From: JANYCO01 sp964437245
GTDB taxonomy: Bacteria > Bacteroidota > Bacteroidia > Cytophagales > Cytophagaceae
Assembly (NCBI GenBank): GCA_964437245.1
Contig: CAYTGJ010000062.1
Coordinates: 1-24,526 of the forward strand
Direction: 5' to 3'
DNA: 24,526 bases
The notes below the pieces were generated by a model. That model made no database searches and had not been told where the DNA came from. It was given only the letters and a program-made list of their open reading frames with translations. How positions within the stretch are numbered: the stretch's first letter is position 1; every line of letters starts with the position of its first letter. The position numbers and the translations under genes were made by a program. Below, in pieces: positions 16,657 through 24,443 of this stretch.

Positions 16657-17781
16657 ATGACCACATTTTCCAGGGTAATGTTCGGGATTGGCGTTATGCT
16701 GTCGGTTCTGAGCAAGNNNNNNNNNNCAGAAGCAGCCAATGAATATTATGTGTATTCGGATAAGCTTGACAACGGTACTCCATCCGGAATTATGGGAACC
16801 GCCAACGGAAGCAGCCTTTTAATTGATCCTTTTTGCAAAGAAACTCCTTTAAAAGGAGAATACTGTTTAAAAGTAGAAGCTTCGGGAGCAGAAGCCTGGA
16901 GTGGGGTCTTTATACAAAAAGGAGGAACCTGGAGGGAAACCATCGATCCCCAGACCCCTCTGGCAGATCTGACCGGTCAAAAATACCTCATATTCAGTGC
17001 CCGTTCTTCTAAAAAGTATACAATTGCCAAGCTGGGAATGGGAGAAGGAAAAGAACCAACCAAAGGAGAGGCAAGTATCGAACTGACTACTACCTGGCAG
17101 CGGTTTGTAATGGAGCTTCCCGTGGGGCAGGATTATTCCCGGGTAAACGGGTTGTTTTTGGTCGTATTTGAAAATGCCGGGGTTATTTTTTTAGATGAAG
17201 TCTACTATGCTGGAAGTGATTTTACCCCTCTGTCTACCGATATCGTTTATAAAGAACGTAAAGAACCTCTGGATCCCACTTCCTTTTATGTCTTTGCCGA
17301 TAAGTTTGAAAATGGAATCCCCAGCGGATACATGGGGGAAAAAGATGGAGTCAGTCTGAAGCTGGACGACAATTGCCGGAACAATCCTTACCTGGGACCT
17401 AAGTGTATTAAAATTACGGTAGACCGTTCAGAAACGTGGAGAGGAATATATATTCTTTATACCGGAATATGGAATGCGGCGCTTCCGGAAAATCCAGTAC
17501 TAGCGGATTTGTCCGGTTATGAAAAACTTGAATTTTATGCAAGAGCGGATGTCAAAGGATCTGAACCTTATGTCATCGAACAAATCGGGGTAGGAGCAGG
17601 AGATAAAATAGAAGATCAGCGCGCCGATACCTATGTCGAAGTAGGACCCAACTGGAAAAAATATACGATCAGCCTGAAAGGAGCCAACCTTAAAACCGTA
17701 AACTCTGTACTCTTCATGGTATTGCCGGTAGGTACACTTTACCTGGATGAAGTGAGATACATTAAAAAGAAGGAAAAATAA
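16657..17781 (+). CDS. Exported protein with two tandem CBM-like domains (assembly gap in signal region)
   Basis: 374 codons as written, four of them unreadable because of the N run at 16717-16726. The first 20 codons give a plausible hydrophobic signal segment; the cleavage or lipobox region lies in the gap, so lipidation cannot be judged. The rest is an internal duplication: repeat 1 begins YYVYSDKLDNGTPSG and repeat 2 begins FYVFADKFENGIPSG. Each continues through an EAWSG/ETWRG strand, a PxLADL(T/S)G motif, a WQRF/WKKY strand and a closing FLDEVYY/YLDEVRY strand. This is a jelly-roll CBM-like pattern, different in detail from the tandem protein at 4005-5141. It directly precedes the GH16 enzyme by 20 bases and likely binds that enzyme's substrate. 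Frame continuity across the gap is assumed, since the true gap length is unknown. Confidence 0.75.
   Translation: MTTFSRVMFGIGVMLSVLSKXXXXEAANEYYVYSDKLDNGTPSGIMGTANGSSLLIDPFCKETPLKGEYCLKVEASGAEAWSGVFIQKGGTWRETIDPQTPLADLTGQKYLIFSARSSKKYTIAKLGMGEGKEPTKGEASIELTTTWQRFVMELPVGQDYSRVNGLFLVVFENAGVIFLDEVYYAGSDFTPLSTDIVYKERKEPLDPTSFYVFADKFENGIPSGYMGEKDGVSLKLDDNCRNNPYLGPKCIKITVDRSETWRGIYILYTGIWNAALPENPVLADLSGYEKLEFYARADVKGSEPYVIEQIGVGAGDKIEDQRADTYVEVGPNWKKYTISLKGANLKTVNSVLFMVLPVGTLYLDEVRYIKKKEK
16717..16726. other. Assembly gap of ten N
   Basis: Ten consecutive unknown bases lie inside the signal-peptide region of the first gene of the second operon. Such short runs are often placeholders, so the real distance may differ and the reading frame before and after may not be joined as shown. 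Confidence 0.98.
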
Positions 17782-17801
17782 TAGACTAACTAACTTAATA
17801 A

Positions 17802-18695
17802 ATGAAAGTAAAGTATGTAACTGCGCTTTGCATAGCGCTGATCTGCACTTCTTGTTCTACTTTTTTCCTGGTACAGCAACCTGATCTGTACCGGGAAGGA
17901 TTGGAAATAGTAGAAGAAGATCTTACCCCGCCAGGAGATAAAGGATATAAATCTCCTTTGGAAAGAGAAGGCTGGACACTTGTATGGCAGGACGAATTTA
18001 CCGATCCCGAGCTGGACACGACCAAATGGAACTATGAAGTAAATGGTGACGGAGGAGGAAATAACGAATTACAATATTACGTGAGGTCCCAGGCCAACAC
18101 CTACATGAGAGACGGAAAGTTTGTGATCAAGGCGATGCGGCAGGATTATAAAGGAAAACCGTATACCTCGGGCCGTGTCAATACAAAATACAAAGGAGGC
18201 TGGAAGTACGGCCGGTTCGACATCCGTGCCAGAACACCTGTACAGCAAGGTGTATGGCCGGCGATCTGGATGCTTCCTACTGACTACGTGTATGGAGGCT
18301 GGCCGCAAAGCGGAGAGATTGACATTATGGAGACCGTAGGACACAAACCGAGTACCCTGCACGGTACCCTGCATTATGGCCCGCCATGGCCAAATAATAA
18401 ACATATAGGAGGTTCTATTGATCTTCCGAAAGGGCAAACTTTCGAAGATGAGTTTCACGTATTCTCCTGCGAGTGGGATGAAAATGAGATCCGGTTCTAT
18501 CTTGACGATTCGCTTTATTCCTCTCGTGTACCGGCAGACTTATCACCACATCCCTGGCCTTTTGATCAGACCTTCCACATTATCCTCAACCTGGCGATCG
18601 GGGGTAACTGGCCAGGTCCTCCGGACGAAACTACTGTATTCCCCAAATACATGTTTGTAGACTATGTAAGAGTGTACGAAAGAAAGACAGAGTAA
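17802..18695 (+). CDS. GH16 endo-beta-1,3-glucanase (laminarinase-type) lipoprotein
   Basis: 297 residues. The lipobox CTSC places the lipidated Cys at residue 18. From about residue 60 it is a single GH16 beta-jelly-roll domain: LVWQDEF at the start, NNELQYY, GRFDIRAR, PAIWMLP, then the catalytic GEIDIME. Glu172 is the nucleophile, Asp174 the helper and Glu177 the acid/base. WPFDQTFHIILNLAIGGNWPG and VDYVRVYE close the fold. The ExDxxE form with the beta-bulge Met, together with NNELQYY, fits subfamily GH16_3, mostly laminarinases and beta-1,3(1,4)-glucanases. All catalytic residues are intact and the length is normal for a single-domain enzyme. It sits between a tandem CBM-like gene and barrel A2, which suggests surface cleavage of beta-1,3-glucan with uptake of fragments. 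Exact linkage preference cannot be read from the sequence. Confidence 0.93.
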   Translation: MKVKYVTALCIALICTSCSTFFLVQQPDLYREGLEIVEEDLTPPGDKGYKSPLEREGWTLVWQDEFTDPELDTTKWNYEVNGDGGGNNELQYYVRSQANTYMRDGKFVIKAMRQDYKGKPYTSGRVNTKYKGGWKYGRFDIRARTPVQQGVWPAIWMLPTDYVYGGWPQSGEIDIMETVGHKPSTLHGTLHYGPPWPNNKHIGGSIDLPKGQTFEDEFHVFSCEWDENEIRFYLDDSLYSSRVPADLSPHPWPFDQTFHIILNLAIGGNWPGPPDETTVFPKYMFVDYVRVYERKTE

Positions 18696-18723
18696 AATCA
18701 ACTTGAAAAAATAGTAAATCCTT

Positions 18724-20748
18724 ATGTTAAAATATTTTGACCGAATAAAATTTTGTGTGGCGGGCATTACGGCATCCCTGCTCTTTCCGGCAGTGACTGT
18801 ATTCGCTTCCCCGCCGGACTCAAGCAGCGCCGGTCCTCTGAAAGGGATCCCGCTGGCAAGAGCAAAATCGCCTTTAGGCTGGAAGCAGACAGGTGTTGGA
18901 GCTAAGCTGGCAGACAAAGACGTAAATACTCCGGGAGGAATCATCGACAGGTTTATGAGCGGATTGGATGCCGGCGGATATTTCCGGGCCTACTTGTGGG
19001 GACGGAGTATGAACAACGATTATACCAATCCGGGTGGCGCTGGTGCGCTGGGAACCGGTAAGGTGCTGAACATCGGAGATGGTAACTATGACCCTGTGAT
19101 GATGATGTATGTAGGAGGAGCACCTACGCTGAATACAAGTATCGGAACGGAGCTGGTACTCGCCGATCCCTGGACGGCGTATAACGGACCGGCAGCACCC
19201 GCAAGAGCTTTCAACACTTATTTTAACATGGTGCTGAGAGGAAATACTAATACCAAGTTTGGTAATTTTGGTGTAGTAGCCGGAGGTATTCAGTGGACAC
19301 AATTGTCCCCTTTTACATTCGGATCCAACGTAGGCTATCAGCGTTACAGCATCTGGGAAAGAAGACCCTGGGATCCCGTGGGAAATGTCAATACCCGGTA
19401 TGCCTCGTATTATTACAATGGTACGATCAACCAGGATACCCGTTTCGGAACCAGAGCATTCAAAGGTTTTATGCTGAGCGGATATGATATGCCATTTAAG
19501 ACTTCCATGGATTTCTTCTATGGAAAAACAGATATCAACGGAGGGTTTGACAGAGAAGTACTGGTAAAACCCAAAAGCAATGTGGGAGGAAAAGTGACCA
19601 AGCATTTTAACAACAACAACCGTATCTCCCTGAACACCTTTCACTCTTTCATCAGAACAGATAGTATCAACAGCAAAGTAGATGTACAGTGGAATATTAT
19701 TACCACCGAATATAATTTCAATTTTAAAGGATTTAATCTGAACGGGGAAATAGGAATGGGAGGATACGAAAGTCCTACCTATAAGAGATCCTGGGGTGAA
19801 GGAGTTTTGGTAAACCTTATCACTCCTAAAAATTATACCCTTCTTCCTTTCAACCTTAGATTTTTCCAGATCGATAAAAGTTTTACCAGCAACGTTTCCC
19901 AGTTTTCTAACACTTCTATCCAGGAAGTGACCAGCGGATTCCTTTCTGTAGGAGGTGCTCAGGTGCTTGCTCCTTTCGGAGGAAACATGGGAGCGGTAGG
20001 AGATCTTGCGAACAACAGACGCGGAGGAGCGATCAACACAGAAGTGAAAGTCTGGAAATTCAAGGTGGGCGCAGGCCTCCAGATGGAAAGCGAATTAGAG
20101 AAGATGGGAAACAAGGATATTGTGACTTATGGTCACCGTATCAACGGACTCACCTGGTCCCGACTTCCGGGAGAGTTCCCTTACTTCCCTGGAATGGGAC
20201 CGAACGGAAGGGTAAAAACGATCTACCGGGGAGCGTATGAAACCGTAGGGATTTTTGAGAACCCTATAGATTCAACGCCTATTCATCGGAAACATTACAG
20301 CGCTTTCGATCTTCAGGTAAAGTTTAAAGCAAAATTCCTGAACAAGGATGTGTATTTCTACAATCTGAATACTGCCATGAGTGTGCAGAATAAATTTACT
20401 CCATTTCCTGTATTCAGTGAGAAGGCATACATCAATGCCCGTTATCACGAAGCGGAAATCTACTATCATTTGTCCCGCAGTCTTGTGGTTTCTTTATATG
20501 GAGGACTGGAGTACGTGAAAGGAAATAAATATACCGATACTACCACAGCGCTGACCGGAGTGGACGGGATCACAGGAAAAGCCCGCGATCAGGTAGGGAA
20601 AGCGTTTGGAGTAGGGGTGGATTTCTCGATCAGCAGCAGTACTGCACTTTATCTGAGACAAAGATGGTTCTCGTTCGATGATAAATATTTCAAAGACGAA
20701 GATTTTATCGGAAATGAAGCCACCATCGAGTTAAAGATTTTCTTCTAA
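18724..20748 (+). CDS. Outer-membrane beta-barrel protein A2
   Basis: 674 residues with a Sec signal peptide (core ITASLLFPAVTVF, cleavage near FAS at about 27-29). The mature protein is strand-rich (Tyr, Phe, Asn, Gly) and ends in ELKIFF, with the C-terminal Phe of outer-membrane barrels. Its last 390 residues or so align with A1 at the start of the window; because A1 lacks its 5' end, A2 shows the full family length. Shared features include NFKGFNLNGE, the MGAVGDLANNRRGG region, a YLRQRW strand and the identical C-terminal six residues. There is no plug, TonB box or SusC-type carboxypeptidase-like domain. It follows the GH16 gene by 28 bases and precedes B2 by 44 bases. The family is unnamed to me; the likely job is porin- or receptor-like handling of glucan oligosaccharides. 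Confidence 0.83.
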   Translation: MLKYFDRIKFCVAGITASLLFPAVTVFASPPDSSSAGPLKGIPLARAKSPLGWKQTGVGAKLADKDVNTPGGIIDRFMSGLDAGGYFRAYLWGRSMNNDYTNPGGAGALGTGKVLNIGDGNYDPVMMMYVGGAPTLNTSIGTELVLADPWTAYNGPAAPARAFNTYFNMVLRGNTNTKFGNFGVVAGGIQWTQLSPFTFGSNVGYQRYSIWERRPWDPVGNVNTRYASYYYNGTINQDTRFGTRAFKGFMLSGYDMPFKTSMDFFYGKTDINGGFDREVLVKPKSNVGGKVTKHFNNNNRISLNTFHSFIRTDSINSKVDVQWNIITTEYNFNFKGFNLNGEIGMGGYESPTYKRSWGEGVLVNLITPKNYTLLPFNLRFFQIDKSFTSNVSQFSNTSIQEVTSGFLSVGGAQVLAPFGGNMGAVGDLANNRRGGAINTEVKVWKFKVGAGLQMESELEKMGNKDIVTYGHRINGLTWSRLPGEFPYFPGMGPNGRVKTIYRGAYETVGIFENPIDSTPIHRKHYSAFDLQVKFKAKFLNKDVYFYNLNTAMSVQNKFTPFPVFSEKAYINARYHEAEIYYHLSRSLVVSLYGGLEYVKGNKYTDTTTALTGVDGITGKARDQVGKAFGVGVDFSISSSTALYLRQRWFSFDDKYFKDEDFIGNEATIELKIFF

Positions 20749-20792
20749 TGAATAATAAACCTGAATAGTATTAAATTTTAAAGATATATAAA

Positions 20793-22532
20793 ATGAAAAA
20801 GGCATTATTAGTGATCACAATTTGTTTAGCCTTACTGTCAAGCTACTCAACGGTAAAAGCACAGGGCGACAACATTAAGTTTGGTGCTTATGGGCGTGCA
20901 CTGCAGCAAACCAGCCGGTTGGATAAAAAAGACACCCTTAATCCTGACCTGGTCGGAGAAGGCCATGTATTGATGGACCTTGGGATCAAGATCAACCCTG
21001 ATAAAAAGACCGAAATTCAGTCGATCCTTCGTCTGAAGAGTAATCTGGGAGGATTCTACGGCGCCAGCAATGTGGCGGAACTTCGTCAGTTGTTCATCAA
21101 AGGGATCATAGGAGATTTTCTTTCCTATCAGGTCGGGGATATTTACCTGAAGATGACTCCTTATACCATGTACAACAACGGCTCTGAGCTTTCTATAAGC
21201 GAAGCCTCTGTATTCCGTGATCTTAGAAATGATTATGTGTACTACGAAAACCGGAACAAAGGTAATAGCTGGTGGCAACAAGGGGTACATACTAACTTCG
21301 CGCTCGGTACCAATAAAAAATTCCTGGAGAAAATAAAGTTCGATGCCTTTTTCGTACGAAACAGAACCAGTGATTTCTTTAACCAGACGCCGACTACTTT
21401 TCAGGTGGGAGGGAAAGTATTGTTTGTCCAAAGCTCAAGATTCAATCTGGGAGCTAATTACCTGAACCTGTATGACGCTGCTGCTACACACGCTTCCAGA
21501 TTCTCCACCCGTAATCCTGTACACAGCTACGAAACAGAACTGATCATCATGGACGGAGAAAAGCTGGGATTGAACCTGAATGGTGAAGTAGGATTCTCTG
21601 AATTGAATTTTGTGAAAGACACGATGGCTCCTACGAACCTGAGAGGAAACTTCTTTGATGTAGGAGTGACAGGAAAGATCAAACCTGCCAACCTGAAAGC
21701 AAAACTCAGCTATAGCTACGTGTCTCCCCGTTTCTACAGTTCTGCGGCACAGACCAAGAGGGTCAATTACCTTAATACCCCTTATCAGTTCCCGGTATAT
21801 GGAAACGATCCTTTCAATCCTGTGACAAGAGACGTTACGGCCTTTGATATCGTAAGAGATCCGACTATCTATAATGTGGGGATCACTCCTTTGCTGATGG
21901 CCTATAACCCTGCTTATGGGAATGCCATGCCTTACGGAAAAGCCACTCCAAACAGAACAGGGGTGACGCTGGACCTGAACTACAAGGATTCTCTGGAGAG
22001 AATTAACATTGACGGATCGGTGGCTTACCTGATGGAAGTACAAGGGACTGACCTTGCCAATAAACCAAGAAATTATGTGGTAGCGTCACTTTCCGCAGAC
22101 CTGAACATTCATAAGTTCATCAATTTCAAAAAGAAAATATTGCTTCATGGAGGAGCCCGGTTTGAAAATACCAACCGTGCAGGAGATTCTCTGACCAATG
22201 TAAACCTGGCCAGCCAGATCTATGATGGAGGATTCGAGATCGAAGCCCTGAAAAAACTTGACTTATTGATCGGGGTGAAAGCGGTAAATACTACCGGTTC
22301 GGAAAACGTGGCGATCAGAAATCAATACAACGAGATCGTAGGGCATAATACCACCAGTTTCCGTAATATGAATGTACAACAACTGATGTTAGGCTATGGG
22401 GTGAAATACAGATTCTCTACGGCTACTTACCTGACAGTACAGTACCATAATTTCGAACTTACGGACAAGAATATGCCGGAAAGAACGTTTAATATGAACC
22501 AGTTTTATATTCTGTTTAACATGAATTTCTAA
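20793..22532 (+). CDS. Outer-membrane beta-barrel protein B2
   Basis: 579 residues with a signal peptide ending near VKAQ (residue about 24). It is a full-length paralogue of B1 (575 residues): FGAYGRAL at the mature N terminus, LGGFYGASNVAELRQ around residue 88-105, YQVGDIYLKMTPYT, and PYGxATPNRxGVTxDL around residue 376-392. The C terminus FNMNF ends in Phe, as expected for a barrel. Aromatic and Gly/Asn-rich strands cover the whole mature length and no enzyme motif is visible. It lies 44 bases after A2 and 10 bases before C2. The fixed A-B-C order in both operons suggests the products work together, perhaps as a two-barrel complex. Confidence 0.82.
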   Translation: MKKALLVITICLALLSSYSTVKAQGDNIKFGAYGRALQQTSRLDKKDTLNPDLVGEGHVLMDLGIKINPDKKTEIQSILRLKSNLGGFYGASNVAELRQLFIKGIIGDFLSYQVGDIYLKMTPYTMYNNGSELSISEASVFRDLRNDYVYYENRNKGNSWWQQGVHTNFALGTNKKFLEKIKFDAFFVRNRTSDFFNQTPTTFQVGGKVLFVQSSRFNLGANYLNLYDAAATHASRFSTRNPVHSYETELIIMDGEKLGLNLNGEVGFSELNFVKDTMAPTNLRGNFFDVGVTGKIKPANLKAKLSYSYVSPRFYSSAAQTKRVNYLNTPYQFPVYGNDPFNPVTRDVTAFDIVRDPTIYNVGITPLLMAYNPAYGNAMPYGKATPNRTGVTLDLNYKDSLERINIDGSVAYLMEVQGTDLANKPRNYVVASLSADLNIHKFINFKKKILLHGGARFENTNRAGDSLTNVNLASQIYDGGFEIEALKKLDLLIGVKAVNTTGSENVAIRNQYNEIVGHNTTSFRNMNVQQLMLGYGVKYRFSTATYLTVQYHNFELTDKNMPERTFNMNQFYILFNMNF

Positions 22533-22542
22533 TAGGAAAAGT

Positions 22543-23619
22543 ATGAAAAGATATATCTTTAGTTTAGTAACAGCCGGATTATTCTTTCTTGTTTCCTGCA
22601 TGAAAAAAGAAAGAATAAGTCCTGACCTGAGTGAAGTTTCCGGACCGGTAGAGTTTGAAGAAGCATTTACCGTGAGCAATACAAACCCTGATTTTTCCAA
22701 TGGAGACAAGGTTTATTTTACTGCAAAGTTTAAGAACGATGCACACTGGATCCTGACCATTACCGGAGCCAATTCCACTGCTGTCCGGACTTTTGAAGGG
22801 ACCGGCAAAGTGATTTCTACTTCTAATGTAGTATGGGATGGTTCTGCCGATAAGCTGCCTTCGTTTCGGGCCGAAGCGGTAGTCGCCACACTTTCTTTCC
22901 CCGATGCCAGTTCTGTTCAGAACATACAGCTCTCTTACAATATGACCATTGCAGGAGTCAAAGACCTGGATTATGGTCATGTACTGGTCACTGATTTCCG
23001 GGTCAACCAGATCCAGAATGTGTACGATGGAAATTTTGATGCGGTACCGGCCAACAGATGGCCTTCCAATTTTGCGGTCACCGCTACCCACAATGATCTG
23101 CCTCTGAAAAACCCTGACGGAAATGCTTACTGTACCATGGGACCACAGGCTTCCTGGGAAGATAATTTGGATTTTCCGGGACATAAAAGTCCTTACCTGG
23201 ACCACCTGATCATTACCGCCACGTCGATGGGATATCCTACGTATTTCCCTCTGATCGGAAATCCTGCCCAGATCTATTTTAATATTATGATCTACAACAA
23301 TACTGCATCGGCTACGAATAAATATACCTGGCTGCAGGTTATTTTAACAGAAGACCATCCGTCTGCAGCAGGTGTAAGGGTTAACAAAACATATGATTTC
23401 TATCCGAACTGGAATGGCTGGAAGCTGCTTTCGATTCCGTATTCTGAGTTCAAGATAGGAGATGGAACCACAGTGCTGAACAATCCGCAGAAGATAAGAT
23501 CCATGCAGTTGACCCTGTTGTCCAATGCTCCTCAGGAGATCATGGATGCCGGGACCGATCCTACGGAAGTTTCCTTTGACCATATTGTGTTCTCGCATTT
23601 CCGGCCTTATACACCTTAA
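22543..23619 (+). CDS. Surface lipoprotein C2 with Ig-like and CBM-like domains
   Basis: 358 residues. The lipobox LVSC places the lipidated Cys at residue 19, followed by a basic stretch rather than the K-D-E of C1. Residues about 40-110 form the Ig-like domain with SNTNPDF, WILTITG and VWDGSADKLPSF; the rest is a probable galactose-binding-like jelly roll (IYFNIMIYN, GWKLLSIPYSEF, and a closing FDHIVFSHF). It is a clear paralogue of C1, and the N-terminal domain is better conserved than the C-terminal one, which would fit a shared docking part and a diverged sugar-binding part. AATAGGAAAAGT precedes the ATG. It is the last gene of the second operon, and the large hairpin at 23666 lies 46 bases after the stop. 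Confidence 0.78.
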   Translation: MKRYIFSLVTAGLFFLVSCMKKERISPDLSEVSGPVEFEEAFTVSNTNPDFSNGDKVYFTAKFKNDAHWILTITGANSTAVRTFEGTGKVISTSNVVWDGSADKLPSFRAEAVVATLSFPDASSVQNIQLSYNMTIAGVKDLDYGHVLVTDFRVNQIQNVYDGNFDAVPANRWPSNFAVTATHNDLPLKNPDGNAYCTMGPQASWEDNLDFPGHKSPYLDHLIITATSMGYPTYFPLIGNPAQIYFNIMIYNNTASATNKYTWLQVILTEDHPSAAGVRVNKTYDFYPNWNGWKLLSIPYSEFKIGDGTTVLNNPQKIRSMQLTLLSNAPQEIMDAGTDPTEVSFDHIVFSHFRPYTP

Positions 23620-23665
23620 AAAGATCCGGTGCTGATTATTGAAGCATCTGGGTATAACAGTACAT

Positions 23666-23717
23666 AGCAAGAGCAACAGTATCCAGTGAATTCTTACTGG
23701 GAACTGTTGCTCTTGCT
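23666..23717. terminator. Large hairpin after the second operon
   Basis: AGCAAGAGCAACAGT (23666-23680) is perfectly complementary to ACTGTTGCTCTTGCT (23703-23717). After a 2 by 2 mismatch (AT against GA), CCAGT (23683-23687) pairs with ACTGG (23696-23700) around an 8-base loop that contains GAATTC. That gives 20 paired bases in a 52-base element. No T tract follows. Its place just after C2 suggests transcript-end protection or termination, though a mobile repeat unit is also possible. Confidence 0.7.
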
Positions 23718-23859
23718 GACCACCTACTCATATTAGTTTTGAAGAGGTTCGTTGTGCAAAGCTCTGATACTTTGATATTATTTCATTGTTTTGTCTGGTC
23801 AGGGGACCCGCCAGGAAATGGAGAAGTTACCTGCAGACTTTTGTCAACCTTAAGGATAC

Positions 23860-24438
23860 TCAATCTATACTTCTTGCCTTTGAGGTATAATCAGCTAACT
23901 GTTCGTCTGATAAGTTTCCTTCATAAAACAATACTCCTCGTATATCAATCCATTTGTGTCCATACTCTGTAAGTACTTGCTTTATACTTTCTAAATTATA
24001 AGAATCCAGAGTCTCTATAACTTGAATAATCTCTCCATCTTTTCAGTAAGTCGGAAAATATTCATGATACTCTTCTGTCAAACCAGCCTGTTGAAACCAA
24101 ATATTTTTAATATATTCTTTGTCACCAATAGAATATGTTTGCCCTCCTTTGGCCCTTGCAATATCTTGATTAGTAGTAAAAGTTAATTCACTTCCATCAG
24201 TCAAGTGAAATGTCAAATGATATTGTGCAAAAACGTTACTTGGATTTCTAGGTTCTGAATTTTCTAATTTGGTTATTAAATTTTTAAGTTGACTTTCTGA
24301 CAATCGCAATGATATCGTATCTACACGTTTGCGGATTTCTATAAAATCAATCTTACTTTTATCAATATTGAATTTCTCATTACTTGAACCAAAACAGGAA
24401 GTCAAAAAAACAATCGAGATCAGTAGTGTATATTTCAT
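23860..24438 (-). pseudogene. Small lipoprotein gene interrupted by one in-frame TGA
   Basis: Starting at the ATG whose complement is 24436-24438, the frame encodes a lipoprotein signal ending in LTSC (Cys15) and 131 residues up to a TGA at 24043-24045. The same frame then stays open for another 60 codons to a second TGA at 23860-23862. This extension reads like genuine protein (KDGEIIQVIETLDSYNLESI, then KWIDIRGVLFYEGNLSDEQL), with a natural mix of charged and hydrophobic residues. So the intact protein was probably about 192 residues and a single nonsense change shortened it. Alternatives are a sequencing error, a functional shorter protein, or stop-codon readthrough. The family is not recognised. 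The gene is visibly more AT-rich than its neighbours and lies alone on the - strand, suggesting recent acquisition. Confidence 0.72.
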
Positions 24439-24443
24439 ATGAG

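Noticed and set aside
18874..19644. 256-codon open frame on the - strand
   Set aside because: It lies wholly opposite barrel A2, is rich in His, Ser and Ile typical of antisense frames, and has no recognisable domain.
23713..23741. TTG-N18-TAGTTTTG promoter match on the + strand
   Set aside because: It matches the Bacteroidota consensus but no supported gene lies downstream on that strand, so it is probably chance.
23739..23972. 77-codon open frame on the + strand after the second operon
   Set aside because: It overlaps, in antisense, the C-terminal extension of the broken lipoprotein gene and has no protein-like features of its own.
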